A stretch of DNA of 64,000 bases, from contig CACWHY010000004.1 in NCBI GenBank assembly GCA_902760805.1, positions 1 through 64,000 on the forward strand. The letters run 5' to 3'. Numbering within the stretch: the first letter of the stretch is position 1; each line of letters starts with the position of its first letter. Origin of the DNA: Ruminococcus flavefaciens. GTDB lineage: Bacteria > Bacillota > Clostridia > Oscillospirales > Ruminococcaceae. This document shows positions 27,830 through 36,868 of this stretch, in pieces. Position numbers and translations under genes: made by a program. The notes beneath the pieces were generated by a model, which was not told where the DNA came from, ran no database searches, and saw only the letters and a list, made by a program, of their open reading frames with translations.

Positions 27830-28531
27830 TCACTCCTTTGGAATATTATTCTGTCTGTCCTCAAGGTCCTTTTCGGCCTTAACCTTTTGCAGGTATGAGA
27901 CCTCCAGCTGATCCGGCTGGATAAATGCCTCTGAAAGCGCAGCAAGGCAGGTCCCGGCGGCTGTCTGTAGCCTTCCCTGAGGAGGAGCTATGAACAGCTT
28001 CGGGGATGGATTTGCGGTGAAGAACTCAGCAGCTCCGTCGCCGCAGAGCAGAGCCTCTCCGCCGGCAAAGGCCAGCTCCAGTGCAAGCTCGTCCCGGCTC
28101 ATGAGCTTCTCATCGAACAGGGGCTCAAGGCTGTAGCCGTCGCTTTTGTAGGCGCAGGCATAGACCAGCTCTCCCCTGGCCTTCATCACGGAGCAGATAG
28201 TTCCGTGGAAAGCAATATTGTTACAAGCAAGAGCCTTCAGCGTGGAGACTCCGCAGCATTTCACTGCTAATGCAAAGCACATGGCCTTTACTGCGGCAAC
28301 TCCGATACGAAGTCCCGTATAAGATCCCGGCCCGGCAGCAACTGCGATACCGCCCAGGTCAGACATTTCTTTTCCGGTCTGAGAAAGGATCTCCTTAACC
28401 GCAGGCATTATGACCTGAGAGTGAGTTTTTTGTGTATACAGCGACGTTTCAGCCAGTATTACCTCGGTGTCAGTGTCCAGAAGAGCGGCACTGGCGGTCT
28501 TACCGGAGGTGTCGATCCCAAGCAGCAGCAA
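27830..28531 (-). CDS. tsaB: tRNA threonylcarbamoyladenosine biosynthesis protein TsaB
   Basis: TsaB is an actin-like scaffold that pairs with TsaD and TsaE to make t6A at position 37 of ANN-decoding tRNAs. The 233-residue protein begins LLLGIDTSGKTASAAL and has HSQVIMPAVKEIL and the diagnostic GPGSYTGLRIGVAAVKAM. It starts inside the end of tsaE (32-base overlap). tsaD is not in the window. The C-terminal third is less conserved, which is normal for the family. Confidence 0.93.
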   Translation of the reverse strand: MLLLGIDTSGKTASAALLDTDTEVILAETSLYTQKTHSQVIMPAVKEILSQTGKEMSDLGGIAVAAGPGSYTGLRIGVAAVKAMCFALAVKCCGVSTLKALACNNIAFHGTICSVMKARGELVYACAYKSDGYSLEPLFDEKLMSRDELALELAFAGGEALLCGDGAAEFFTANPSPKLFIAPPQGRLQTAAGTCLAALSEAFIQPDQLEVSYLQKVKAEKDLEDRQNNIPKE

Positions 28532-28958
28532 GTCTTCCGCCCTCCTCTATCAAGATCTCACGCTCGGTATCACCGAGGGAGTTTATGGTGATGTAGATAG
28601 TATCCTTTGGCAGAGCAAATGGGATATTCTCCGACCACTCCACCGCAGCAATATTATCCGAAAAATCATAATCGTAAAAGCCTGTGGTCTCCAGCTCGTC
28701 CTCAGAGGCGATGCGGTACATATCGAAATGATACAGCGTCAGATCCTCACCGGCATACTCATTGACCAGGGCAAATGTAGGCGACGAAACGCAGTCTCCA
28801 AGGCCAAGTCCCTGGGCAAGGCCACGGGTAAATGTTGTCTTCCCGGCGCCCAGTCCGCCCTTATAGGCTATCATGTCTCCCCTTTTCAGAAGACCGCCCA
28901 GCTTTTCCGCAGCGGCAATGGTCTCCTGCGGGGAATTAGTAATTATCCTTATGGGCAT
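28500..28958 (-). CDS. tsaE: tRNA threonylcarbamoyladenosine biosynthesis ATPase TsaE
   Basis: TsaE is the small P-loop ATPase of the t6A complex. The 152-residue protein has Walker A GGLGAGKTTFTRG (about 34-46), the conserved SSPTFALVNEYAG, YHFDMYRI with the Walker B-like Asp, and EWSENI. It begins one base after the fhs stop and overlaps tsaB by 32 bases, which indicates translational coupling of tsaE and tsaB. Confidence 0.94.
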   Translation of the reverse strand: MPIRIITNSPQETIAAAEKLGGLLKRGDMIAYKGGLGAGKTTFTRGLAQGLGLGDCVSSPTFALVNEYAGEDLTLYHFDMYRIASEDELETTGFYDYDFSDNIAAVEWSENIPFALPKDTIYITINSLGDTEREILIEEGGRLAAAWDRHLR

Positions 28959-28959
28959 A

Positions 28960-30639
28960 TCAGAACAGTCCCGTGATATTGCCGTTTACGTCACAGTCGA
29001 TGTTCAGCGCAGAGGGTGCCTTTGGAAGGCCGGGCATGGTCAGGATATCGCCTGTATAGATGACCACGAAGCCTGCTCCGGCAGAAACTCTTGCGTCACG
29101 AACTGTGATATTGAAGCCCTTGGGCTTGCCCAGAAGAGCAGGGTTGTCAGAAAGGGAATACTGAGTTTTAGCGATACAAACAGGAATGTCCCTAAATCCT
29201 ATCGCCTCGATCTCCTTGATAGCCTTCTCAGCCTGGGCTGTGTAAACTACGCCGTCAGCTCGATAGATCTCACGGGCGATCTTCTCCACCTTGTCCTTGA
29301 TAGACAGGTCTGCTGCATACAGCGGACGGAAGTGCTCATCGTTGTCAGCTGTAAGGGAGATCGTCTCGCAGACCTTCTCTGCCAGATCCTTTCCGCCCTC
29401 GCCGCCCTTGGCGAACACCTCGCACATGGAGACCTCAACGCCCATTTCCTCGCAGAATTCACGGACGAACTTGATCTCGGCCTCGGTATCGGTATCAAAT
29501 CGGTTTATAGCTACAACAACGGGAACATGGTACTTGTGCATATTCTCGATGTGAGTTTTCAGGTTAACGATGCCCTTCTCCAGAGCCCACATATTCTCCT
29601 TTGCAAGCTCAGCCTTGGGAACTCTTCCGTTGTACTTCAGCGCACGGATAGTTGCCACAAGAACGACGCAGGCTGGTGTGAGGCCGGCAGCACGGCACTT
29701 GATATCGAAGAACTTCTCTGCGCCCAAATCTGAGCCGAAGCCTGCCTCTGTGATGCAGTAGTCGCCCAGCTTCAGAGCCAGCTTCGTTGCTCTTACAGAG
29801 TTGCAGCCGTGGGCGATATTTGCGAAGGGACCGCCGTGGATGAAGGTGGGGTTGTTCTCTAAGGTCTGCACAAGATTGGGCTTGAGTGCGTCCTTCAAAA
29901 GTGCAGTCATGGCACCTGTGCAGCCCAGCTGATCAGCGAAAACAGGCTGGCCGTCAAGATCATAGGCAACAAGAATATTGCCAAGGCGCTGCTTCAGGTC
30001 CGCAAGGTCAGTTGACAGGCAGAGGATAGCCATGATCTCAGAGGCAACGGTGATATTGAAGCCGTCCTCACGGGGAACGCCGTTTGCCTTTCCGCCAAGT
30101 CCGACTACGATGTTTCTCAGAGCACGGTCGTTCATGTCCATACATCTCTTGAACATGATCCTTCTCTGATCGATGCGCAGCTCATTGCCCTGCTGGATAT
30201 GATTGTCCAGCATTGCGCAGAGCAGGTTGTTTGCAGCAGTGATAGCGTGCATATCTCCGGTAAAGTGGAGATTGATGTCCTCCATGGGAACTACCTGTGC
30301 GTAGCCGCCGCCGGCAGCTCCGCCCTTGATGCCGAAAACAGGTCCCAGGGAAGGCTCACGAAGAGCGAGCACAGCCTTCTTGCCGATCCTGCCCATAGCC
30401 TCAGCCAGTCCAACGCTGACAGTTGTCTTTCCCTCGCCGGCGGGAGTAGGATTGATAGCCGTCACCAGGATCAGCTTTCCGTCCTCACGGAAGGCCAGAG
30501 AAGAGTAAAAGCTCTCCGAGATCTTGGCCTTATAGTGACCGTAGGGCTCCAGGTATTCCTCATCAATGCCCAGGGAAGATGCGATCTCGCCGATCTTCTT
30601 CATTTTGGCATTCTGAGCGATCTCTATGTCAGTAAGCAT
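28960..30639 (-). CDS. fhs: Formate--tetrahydrofolate ligase
   Basis: Fhs makes 10-formyl-tetrahydrofolate from formate and ATP, feeding purine synthesis and one-carbon metabolism. The 559-residue product matches the family length. It has the P-loop [19 protein letters not shown] (about 66-84), [51 protein letters not shown] and the C-terminal [15 protein letters not shown]. It is the first gene of the run into tsaE, tsaB, rpiB and upp, with its own promoter. Confidence 0.97.
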   Translation of the reverse strand: MLTDIEIAQNAKMKKIGEIASSLGIDEEYLEPYGHYKAKISESFYSSLAFREDGKLILVTAINPTPAGEGKTTVSVGLAEAMGRIGKKAVLALREPSLGPVFGIKGGAAGGGYAQVVPMEDINLHFTGDMHAITAANNLLCAMLDNHIQQGNELRIDQRRIMFKRCMDMNDRALRNIVVGLGGKANGVPREDGFNITVASEIMAILCLSTDLADLKQRLGNILVAYDLDGQPVFADQLGCTGAMTALLKDALKPNLVQTLENNPTFIHGGPFANIAHGCNSVRATKLALKLGDYCITEAGFGSDLGAEKFFDIKCRAAGLTPACVVLVATIRALKYNGRVPKAELAKENMWALEKGIVNLKTHIENMHKYHVPVVVAINRFDTDTEAEIKFVREFCEEMGVEVSMCEVFAKGGEGGKDLAEKVCETISLTADNDEHFRPLYAADLSIKDKVEKIAREIYRADGVVYTAQAEKAIKEIEAIGFRDIPVCIAKTQYSLSDNPALLGKPKGFNITVRDARVSAGAGFVVIYTGDILTMPGLPKAPSALNIDCDVNGNITGLF

Positions 30640-30671
30640 AGGAAAAACCTCCGATTCAATGTTATTATTCT

Positions 30672-30700
30672 ATTATATCACAGTTCCCCCAAAAATGCAA
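30672..30700 (-). promoter_or_regulatory. Promoter of fhs operon
   Basis: On the minus strand TTGCAT (30695-30700) is followed after 17 bases by TATAAT (30672-30677), 33 bases from the fhs ATG. Confidence 0.7.
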
Positions 30701-30789
30701 GAGCGGTTTTGTTCTTATCAAAAATTGCTGAATTGGTGCTAAACTAGCATTATATTGCGATTTACTATAGACCTACTGCCCAAAAACCA

Positions 30790-30818
30790 TTGACAAATTC
30801 CTCCTATTCATGTATACT
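30790..30818 (+). promoter_or_regulatory. Promoter of dockerin/SH3 protein gene
   Basis: TTGACA (30790-30795) is followed after 17 bases by TATACT (30813-30818). Confidence 0.75.
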
Positions 30819-30876
30819 ATTCTTATAAGCGCAGCCTAACTGCTGCTAAGTTAAACATGATAGGGAGGGATCATTC

Positions 30877-32544
30877 ATGTACAAACACATCAAAAAGATC
30901 CTTGCAGGCGTTCTCGCCGCTGCAATGATCACACCACTTACCATCGTTCCACCTGCTGCTCTAAATGCTCAGGCCTATGAGCTGCTCAAGGAGACTTCTT
31001 TCGATAAGAAGCTGCTGCCCTGGCAGGCTGTTTCACAGAACGGAGCATACCAGACCTGGGATATCGAAGACGGAGCCGCTCACATGACGATTTACTACCC
31101 ATACGGTGAATACCAGGCTCAGTCCGAGCTTCAGTTCAGGTATGACGGTCTGCACTTCCAGAAGGGGCATCAGTACAAGGTCTCCTTTAAGGTAAGGTCT
31201 GCCCGTGAGGGCATGGAGCTGGTATCCTACATCGGTCATCTCGATGGTCCTATCGATGATGTGAAGTATTATTTCGCTCTTGACGGAAGGACCAACGATA
31301 TGCAGATGGGTCCTAATATGGGAGGAATGTGGGGAGACCCTGCTGTACTTAATGGTAAGGACCAGGAATTTTCCGGCATTTTCACGCCTACTGAGGATCT
31401 GAAGGGTGTTTCCTGGGCCTTCTTCTACGCTTACGACTACGAAGGCCACGGCGGAAATGCTCTCAATATGGATGAGCTTTGGTTTGACGATATGTCCATT
31501 GAGGACCTTACTCAGAAGGAGGCGCCCTATGTGCCGAGCGGCGATGTGAACGGCGACGGCGAGTTCGATATCTCCGACATCGTGTCAATGCAAAGGTGGC
31601 TCCTGGGCAAGCCCGATTCTGAGCTTTCAGACTGGGAGGCCGCTGACTTCACTCAGGACGGAAAGGTCAATGTTTTCGACCTCTGCCTTATGAAGGAGAC
31701 TTATGTGGAAAAGGTCACCAGCGACTATGTTGAGCCGGATTTCCGCAGGAATGTCGGTCCACGAGCTTACCCTATAAAAGACGTTATAAATATATATCAA
31801 GGGCCTAGCGAGAGCTACCCTGTAGTTGCAAGGATCTATGATGGCATGGGTGTAGAGGAGCTTGGCACCATGGAAGATAATAACGAAAACAACTGGTTCT
31901 TTACCGAGTATAACGGCGTTTTCGGCTGGGTAAGAGCGGTCGATGAAGAGGGAAACATCAATTTCGAGTTCAACCAGGAGGCTGCAAAGCCTGTCATCTA
32001 CCTCTACCCTGAGGAGGAGACCGATGTCCATGTGGAGCTGGAGCTGACTCAGGGCGACCTTGCCACCACCTACCCCAGATACAACGGCGGCTGGGACGTT
32101 ACCGCCTCCCCGGACGGCACTCTGCTGAACAAGGCAGACGGTACTCACCATAAATACCTTTTCTGGGATGCAACCAATGTCAGCACACTGTTCGATATGA
32201 GCAAGGGCTTCTGCGTTGCCGGAGAGGACACCGAGGCCTTCCTGAAGGAAAAGCTGACCTACATGGGTCTTACCGAGGACGAGATGAATGAGTTCATCGT
32301 TTACTGGCTGCCCCTTATGGAGCACAATCCCTACAACTTCATCGCCTTCCAGGGCGACAAGTACACCAGCTCTGCCAAGCTCAATATCACCCCTGAGCCT
32401 GACAGCCTGCTAAGAGTGTTCATGACTTACACTCCCCTTGATGCACCTGTCGATGCAGAGCCTCAGCAGCTTGAGACCTTCGAGAGAAAGGGCTTCACAG
32501 CAGTTGAGTGGGGCGGAAGCGAGCTCGACTACTACGGAAAATAA
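30877..32544 (+). CDS. Secreted multidomain protein with internal dockerin and SH3 domain
   Basis: The 555-residue protein has a signal peptide (about 1-33). Residues 34-215 form a jelly-roll module like family 4/9/22 carbohydrate-binding modules (SFDKKLLPWQAV, YKVSFKVRSA, WFDDMSIED). An internal dockerin (about 225-283: GDVNGDGEFDISD, ADFTQDGKVNVFDLCLMK) is followed by a bacterial SH3 domain (about 295-365: NIYQGPSESYPVVARI, WFFTEYNGVFGWV). The C-terminal region of about 180 residues starts KPVIYLYPEEETDVHV; I have seen this in other Ruminococcus secreted proteins but it has no activity I can name. No glycosidase motif is visible. It is probably a cell-wall- or substrate-binding cellulosome part. 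GGGAGGGAT precedes the ATG. Confidence 0.75.
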   Translation: MYKHIKKILAGVLAAAMITPLTIVPPAALNAQAYELLKETSFDKKLLPWQAVSQNGAYQTWDIEDGAAHMTIYYPYGEYQAQSELQFRYDGLHFQKGHQYKVSFKVRSAREGMELVSYIGHLDGPIDDVKYYFALDGRTNDMQMGPNMGGMWGDPAVLNGKDQEFSGIFTPTEDLKGVSWAFFYAYDYEGHGGNALNMDELWFDDMSIEDLTQKEAPYVPSGDVNGDGEFDISDIVSMQRWLLGKPDSELSDWEAADFTQDGKVNVFDLCLMKETYVEKVTSDYVEPDFRRNVGPRAYPIKDVINIYQGPSESYPVVARIYDGMGVEELGTMEDNNENNWFFTEYNGVFGWVRAVDEEGNINFEFNQEAAKPVIYLYPEEETDVHVELELTQGDLATTYPRYNGGWDVTASPDGTLLNKADGTHHKYLFWDATNVSTLFDMSKGFCVAGEDTEAFLKEKLTYMGLTEDEMNEFIVYWLPLMEHNPYNFIAFQGDKYTSSAKLNITPEPDSLLRVFMTYTPLDAPVDAEPQQLETFERKGFTAVEWGGSELDYYGK

Positions 32545-32551
32545 ACGCAAG

Positions 32552-32573
32552 GCTCCCGGGGAAACTCGGGAGC
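32552..32573 (+). terminator. Terminator after dockerin/SH3 gene
   Basis: The stem GCTCCCG / CGGGAGC is followed by TTTTCCC, eight bases after the stop codon. Confidence 0.7.
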
Positions 32574-32814
32574 TTTTCCCTGTAAAGCCTGGGACTGTTG
32601 AGGTCAGCAGGATTTCAACGTAATGGAAAACGCTATGACTAGTCCGCACAGAGCGGCTTTTTCACTCTGGTCAGGCAGGAAACTGACAGGGTCACCCGTG
32701 AGGAGGTCTGCACCATTCTGGCACAGCATTTCTCTTTGGAGTGAGCCGGATCCGAAATTGTCTAATTTATGACAAATTAAGCACGATCCCTCAGAATTTC
32801 AGCACAAAAGATCA
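32574..32814. other. Intergenic region without recognised gene
   Basis: The 240 bases hold a weak second hairpin with T-run (CCGC/GCGG at 32644-32656, then CTTTTT). A 33-codon open stretch without a start or ribosome site (TREEVCTILAQHFSLE) ends at about 32742. The latter could be a coding remnant, but it is too short to call. Confidence 0.4.
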
Positions 32815-32843
32815 TTAACTTTTCCCCTGATCACTGGTATCAT
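32815..32843 (+). promoter_or_regulatory. Promoter of pectate lyase gene
   Basis: TTAACT (32815-32820) is followed after 17 bases by TATCAT (32838-32843). The -35 is imperfect, so an activator may be needed. Confidence 0.5.
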
Positions 32844-32870
32844 TAAGAAAAAAGGTCAAGGGGGATCGCT

Positions 32871-34535
32871 ATGAAAACTTCATTTGTAAAAAAAGCTGCT
32901 GCGGTCATCGCAGCTCAACTGCTCATTGCTCAGCCTGTATGCGCTTTCGCAGAGGACAGCTCTTCTCCGCAGGAGGCTATCACACTCTGCGGCGGCTGGT
33001 TTGAGGCCGCTTACGCTGAATGGGACACCAATGCTATCGGCGGTAATGTCACCGTCAGCTATGCGGAGTCCGGCTCAGATGCTTTCACTCAGGTGGACAG
33101 CCAGCTTATCCGGGGAGATCGTGTCGATATACCCGGACTAAAGGGTGATACAAGCTATGATCTGCGGATAACCGGCGATAAGGGCTCTTCTCAGTGCAGT
33201 GTCAGGACATCTTCCTTCGACCGCACAGGCTATGCCCACTACAACTTCCAGAATATCGGCGCTTACAACGACGACGGCACCGTAAAGCCTGATGTTACCG
33301 TGATCTACGTCACTAATGAGAACAAGGACACCATCACCTACAACGGCAAGGTGGGTCTGTACAACATCTTCTTTTCCGCAAAGCCTAAAAACGTTTTGTT
33401 CCGATTTGTTGGAAAGCTGGACGTTCCCGCAGGCACTGTCGCTAATGACGGCAGTCACAACGACGGCTCCAATATGCTCTATCTGCAAAACAGCTCCAAC
33501 GTGACTATCGAGGGTATCGGCGACGACACAGATCTGGTCGAATGGGGCATCGAGATGAAGCGCTGCACAAGCTGCGAGGTGCGCAATCTCTGGCTGGGAA
33601 AATACCCTGACGATGGCATCTCTATGACCGGAAACGTTGATATCCGCTCAGAGCACATCTGGGTACACAACAACACTATCGAGCAGGGCTACAACGCTTT
33701 CGCCGGAAACGGCCACGTTGACGCTGACAAGGCTGAAGGCGACGGCTCTGTGGACATGAAGTGGTCCAACTATGTAACTGTTTCTTACAACGAATTCAAG
33801 GACTGCCACAAGACCTCTCTTGTGGGCGGACGCTATGACCAGATCCAGGACTACATCACCTATCACCACAACTGGTTCAACAACACTCAGTCAAGAAATC
33901 CCCGTGCAAGAAACGCTCATATCCACTCATTCAACAACTACTTCTCCACCAACGGAGAGTACGGTATCTGTGCATCTTATAACTCAAAGATCTTCTCTGA
34001 GGCGAATTATTTCGAGAAGACGAATTCTCCCCTTTACGCTATAAACATGGGCAAGGATCAGTTCTCGGGAACGATCAAGTCATTCGGAGATAGGTTCGTG
34101 GACTGCGCTCCTGATGAGGGGCTGGCATACAAGATAGTCGACAGCAGAAATGAAGCTCCCCAGATCCCTAACCTCATCGACGGCGGTGACAGCTACGATA
34201 ACTTCGACCTGGATATGTACAGCTACACCACTCAGTCCCCTGACCAGGCCAAAGCCACTGTGTTGCAGTATGCCGGACGCATGAAGTGCGAGAACAGCGG
34301 CTCTGCTGAGCCGGTAACGGAGCCTGTTACAGATCCTGTGGCAGATCCGGTCAGAGGCGATGTGAACTGCGACGGCAATCTCAGTATCAACGATGTGGTG
34401 CTGCTGCAAAAATGGCTGCTGGCTGTTCCAAACACGGATCTCACCGACTGGCAGGCAGCTGACCTTAACAGCGACGGAAGACTGAACGTGTTCGACCTGT
34501 GCCTGATGAAACAGGAGCTGGTCAGCAAAAACTAA
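32871..34535 (+). CDS. Pectate lyase (PL1 family) with dockerin
   Basis: The enzyme cleaves polygalacturonate by beta-elimination outside the cell. The 554-residue protein has a signal peptide (1-27, ending CAFA). A fibronectin-III-like module (about 35-115) precedes a right-handed parallel beta-helix of PL1 type (about 120-460). Family signatures are SSNVTIEGIGDDT, DGSVDMKWSNYVTVSYNEF with calcium-binding Asp residues, and YHHNWFNNTQSRNPRAR, where the Arg is the expected catalytic base. A short EPVTEPVTDPVADPV linker leads to a dockerin (about 493-552: GDVNCDGNLSINDVVLLQKW, DLNSDGRLNVFDLCLMKQ). GGGGGAT precedes the ATG. The next gene encodes a cohesin protein that could hold it. Confidence 0.9.
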   Translation: MKTSFVKKAAAVIAAQLLIAQPVCAFAEDSSSPQEAITLCGGWFEAAYAEWDTNAIGGNVTVSYAESGSDAFTQVDSQLIRGDRVDIPGLKGDTSYDLRITGDKGSSQCSVRTSSFDRTGYAHYNFQNIGAYNDDGTVKPDVTVIYVTNENKDTITYNGKVGLYNIFFSAKPKNVLFRFVGKLDVPAGTVANDGSHNDGSNMLYLQNSSNVTIEGIGDDTDLVEWGIEMKRCTSCEVRNLWLGKYPDDGISMTGNVDIRSEHIWVHNNTIEQGYNAFAGNGHVDADKAEGDGSVDMKWSNYVTVSYNEFKDCHKTSLVGGRYDQIQDYITYHHNWFNNTQSRNPRARNAHIHSFNNYFSTNGEYGICASYNSKIFSEANYFEKTNSPLYAINMGKDQFSGTIKSFGDRFVDCAPDEGLAYKIVDSRNEAPQIPNLIDGGDSYDNFDLDMYSYTTQSPDQAKATVLQYAGRMKCENSGSAEPVTEPVTDPVADPVRGDVNCDGNLSINDVVLLQKWLLAVPNTDLTDWQAADLNSDGRLNVFDLCLMKQELVSKN

Positions 34536-34540
34536 AACGC

Positions 34541-34567
34541 AAAAGCGGCTATGATCTAGCCGCTTTT
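34541..34567. terminator. Intrinsic terminator after pectate lyase gene
   Basis: A perfect 11-bp stem AAAAGCGGCTA / TAGCCGCTTTT with loop TGATC is followed by CTTTATTT. Nearly the same hairpin recurs at 38315 and a variant at 36838. Confidence 0.9.
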
Positions 34568-34735
34568 CTTTATTTGTCTTGTGGTGTAAATATTAGGAAA
34601 AGCAGCCTAATCTCCGGAGAGTGCCTATCAAACGGAATTTCCGGAGGCAGGCAGAGTTTGTTAAATATCTATCAGGGAGATCTTACCTATTATAATAGCA
34701 AATAAATAAAATTATGTAAATTCGCTAAATATTAT
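34568..34735. other. AT-rich intergenic region, no gene seen
   Basis: The stretch contains an inverted TCCGGAGA ... TTTCCGGAGG pair (34613-34647 region) of unknown meaning. Otherwise it is low-complexity AT-rich sequence leading into the scaffoldin promoter. Confidence 0.4.
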
Positions 34736-34764
34736 TTGACAGAAAAGACAGAATGTTGTATAAT
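34736..34764 (+). promoter_or_regulatory. Promoter of scaffoldin gene
   Basis: A consensus TTGACA (34736-34741) is followed after 17 bases by TATAAT (34759-34764). This is one of the best matches in the window and suggests strong expression. Confidence 0.85.
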
Positions 34765-34769
34765 AATGG

Positions 34770-34862
34770 TAAGTTGCAGTACAGGGCCGCAAAATTTGGA
34801 TCCCTCCGCCCCGAACGGGCTGAAAGTACATCATTCAGGTGAAAAGGTAAGGTGATTTCTCC
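34770..34862 (+). other. Compact structured leader of scaffoldin gene
   Basis: The 95-base leader can fold as a GTAC/GTAC outer helix (34780s with 34830s) enclosing AGGG/CCCT and CCC-CGAAC-GGG hairpins. A purine-rich AGGTGAAAAGGTAAGGTGAT with the ribosome site follows. I cannot match it to a named riboswitch. Confidence 0.35.
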
Positions 34863-36833
34863 ATGATAAAACGATTTATTAGTGTGCTGCTTTCGGGAGC
34901 TCTTTCTCTGGCTATGCTTCCGGCAAGCTCAAATGCCGCAGCAGATCTTGTTCTGACAGCTGAGAGTGTGACTGAGGAATGTGTTCCCGGAACTGAGATC
35001 CATGTTCCTGTAAATGCTCCCGTGAACACCGGCTATGGTGCAGGTACCATTGACCTTGACTGGGACAAAAACGCTCTGAAGCTGGAAAGTGTCAGCTACT
35101 CTGAAAACGCTCCGGAAAACCTGTCCTCAGAGATCACTCAGGGCAGTTACAAGATCAGCTTCGGAAAATACGACAGCGAGACAGACTTTACAGAAACTGG
35201 CCTGTTCTTTACGCTGAATTTCACTGTTACCGAGAATGCTGTTCCCGGTGATCATCAGATCAGCCTTGATCAGCCCTGTGTTTATTCCGCCGATCTGAAG
35301 GCGGTGAGCACTGTGACCTCTGCCGGCACCGTGACCCTTACCGGTCAGCCGGAAGAAAGTGTTCTGATCGTTGAAGCTGGAAATACCGCAATATCCCAGG
35401 GCGAGACCGGAGAGCTCCGGGTGCCCGTCAGCGCAGTCCAAAATCCAGGTTTTTCTGCCGGAACAGTGGACATCGGCTGGGACGTTTCAGCTCTGACTCT
35501 GACCGGTGTGGAGTTCGGCGAGATCGTTAAGGACACAGGCTGCGATGAGATAAAACAGACCGGCAGCTACACCGTGGGATTCGGCGATATGCTCGCTAAA
35601 AGCGATATTGCTGAGACTGGTCTGCTCTTTACGCTGGTATTTACAGTAAATGAGGGCGCTTCCGGCGAACTGCCTATCACGCTCAGCAATGCAGTTGTGG
35701 GAAATGCCGCTGTGAAAAGAGTGCCTGTAAGCCTGAAAAACGGCGCTGTTATCATAGAGCAGGCCACCACCACAACAACAGCTGCTACCACTACAGCTCC
35801 TGAAACTACTACAACGAAGGCGGTGACTTCCACCACCACTTCTCCGGCAACTACTACAGCCAAGGTCACAACTACTAAGAAGGTTACTTCGACCACCACA
35901 TCGCCCGCAACTACTACGGCTAAGGCCACAACTACCAAGAAGGTAACTTCCACCACCACTTCTCCGGAAACTACTACGGCTAAGGTCACAACTACCAAGA
36001 AGGTGACTTCGACCACCGCTTCTCCCGCAACTACCACAGCCAAGGCCACAACTACCAAGAAGGTTACTTCGACCACAACTTCTCCGGCAACTACCACGGC
36101 CAAGGCCACAACTACTAAGAAGGCGACTTCTACTACCACTTCGCCCACAACTACCACGGCCAAGATCACAACTACCAAGAAGGCGACTTCCACCACTTCT
36201 CCAGCAACTACCACGGCTAAGGCCACAACTACCAAGAAGGCGACTTCCACCACCACTTCTCCAGCAACTACCACTGCCAAGACTACAACTACTAAGAAGG
36301 TTACTTCGACCACCACTTCTCCGGAAACTACTACAGCCAAGGCCACAACTACCAAGAAGGCGACTTCCACCACCACTTCGCTCACAACTACTACGGCTAA
36401 GGCAACTACAACCACAGGAGCAGCTTCCACTACCACGGCTCCGGCAGCTACCACAGTGAACACCACCGCCGGACCGGCTCAATTCACTACCACCACCGCT
36501 GCAACTACCACCGTCACAGAAACCACCAAGGCGCAAACTACCACCGCTTCTACCACAACTGCACCTGCTGTCACTACTGAGCCGGCAGACTATATGCTGG
36601 GAGATGTGAACTTCGACGGTACTGTGGATTCCAGCGATGCTTCCGATGTTTTGATGGAATATGCGATCACCTCTACAGGCGGCGCTCCGGCCTTCACTGC
36701 CCTGCAAAAGCTAGTGGCTAACGTGAATTTCGACCTGACTATCGACTCCGCTGACGCTTCCGATATACTGGTTTACTACGCTTATACCTCCACCGGCGGA
36801 TCCATGTCATCAAACGATTTCTTCAAGCAATAA
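34863..36833 (+). CDS. Scaffoldin-like protein: two cohesins, Thr-rich repeats, C-terminal dockerin
   Basis: The 656-residue protein has a signal peptide (about 1-25). Two cohesin-like beta-sandwich modules follow (about 28-158 and 165-297), each with the alternating pattern PVNAPVNTGYGAGTIDLDWD or PVSAVQNPGFSAGTVDIGWD and ETGLFFTLNFTV or ETGLLFTLVFTV. Then come ten 20-residue repeats rich in Thr (KVTSTTTSPATTTAKATTTK type), more Thr-rich sequence, and a dockerin-like pair (about 578-655: GDVNFDGTVDSSDASDVLMEYA, NVNFDLTIDSADASDILVYYA). Cohesins bind dockerins, so this is a small adaptor scaffoldin able to carry two enzymes and to dock onto another cohesin. It stands between pectinase genes with compatible dockerins. 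The cohesin call is by eye; a search would settle it. Confidence 0.8.
   Translation: MIKRFISVLLSGALSLAMLPASSNAAADLVLTAESVTEECVPGTEIHVPVNAPVNTGYGAGTIDLDWDKNALKLESVSYSENAPENLSSEITQGSYKISFGKYDSETDFTETGLFFTLNFTVTENAVPGDHQISLDQPCVYSADLKAVSTVTSAGTVTLTGQPEESVLIVEAGNTAISQGETGELRVPVSAVQNPGFSAGTVDIGWDVSALTLTGVEFGEIVKDTGCDEIKQTGSYTVGFGDMLAKSDIAETGLLFTLVFTVNEGASGELPITLSNAVVGNAAVKRVPVSLKNGAVIIEQATTTTTAATTTAPETTTTKAVTSTTTSPATTTAKVTTTKKVTSTTTSPATTTAKATTTKKVTSTTTSPETTTAKVTTTKKVTSTTASPATTTAKATTTKKVTSTTTSPATTTAKATTTKKATSTTTSPTTTTAKITTTKKATSTTSPATTTAKATTTKKATSTTTSPATTTAKTTTTKKVTSTTTSPETTTAKATTTKKATSTTTSLTTTTAKATTTTGAASTTTAPAATTVNTTAGPAQFTTTTAATTTVTETTKAQTTTASTTTAPAVTTEPADYMLGDVNFDGTVDSSDASDVLMEYAITSTGGAPAFTALQKLVANVNFDLTIDSADASDILVYYAYTSTGGSMSSNDFFKQ
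35815..36410 (+). repeat. Ten 60-bp tandem repeats in scaffoldin linker
   Basis: The DNA repeats with a 60-base period over ten units, with one unit shortened by three bases near 36190. The units differ mostly at third codon positions and at a few Val/Ala/Thr codons. They encode the Thr-rich, probably glycosylated, stalk between cohesins and dockerin. Confidence 0.9.
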
Positions 36834-36837
36834 CAAC

Positions 36838-36868
36838 AAAAAGCGGCAGATCATTTCTGCCGCTTTTT
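36838..36868. terminator. Bidirectional terminator
   Basis: A 13-bp stem AAAAAGCGGCAGA / TCTGCCGCTTTTT with loop TCATT lies between the convergent scaffoldin and VOC-protein genes. Confidence 0.93.

Noticed and set aside
32600..32760. Short open stretch with TRE-EVCTILAQHFSLE, reminiscent of an SLH or repeat-protein tail
   Set aside because: There are only 33 codons, with no start or ribosome site, so it is too short to call a gene or a pseudogene.
35815..36410. Regular 60-bp repeats considered as a CRISPR array
   Set aside because: The repeats are contiguous, coding and without unique spacers, and no cas genes are present.
35487..36707. Long minus-strand frames (406 and 299 codons) opposite the scaffoldin gene
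   Set aside because: They are the antisense reading of Thr-rich repeats, giving Gly/Ser-rich or Val-rich strings, with no start signal.
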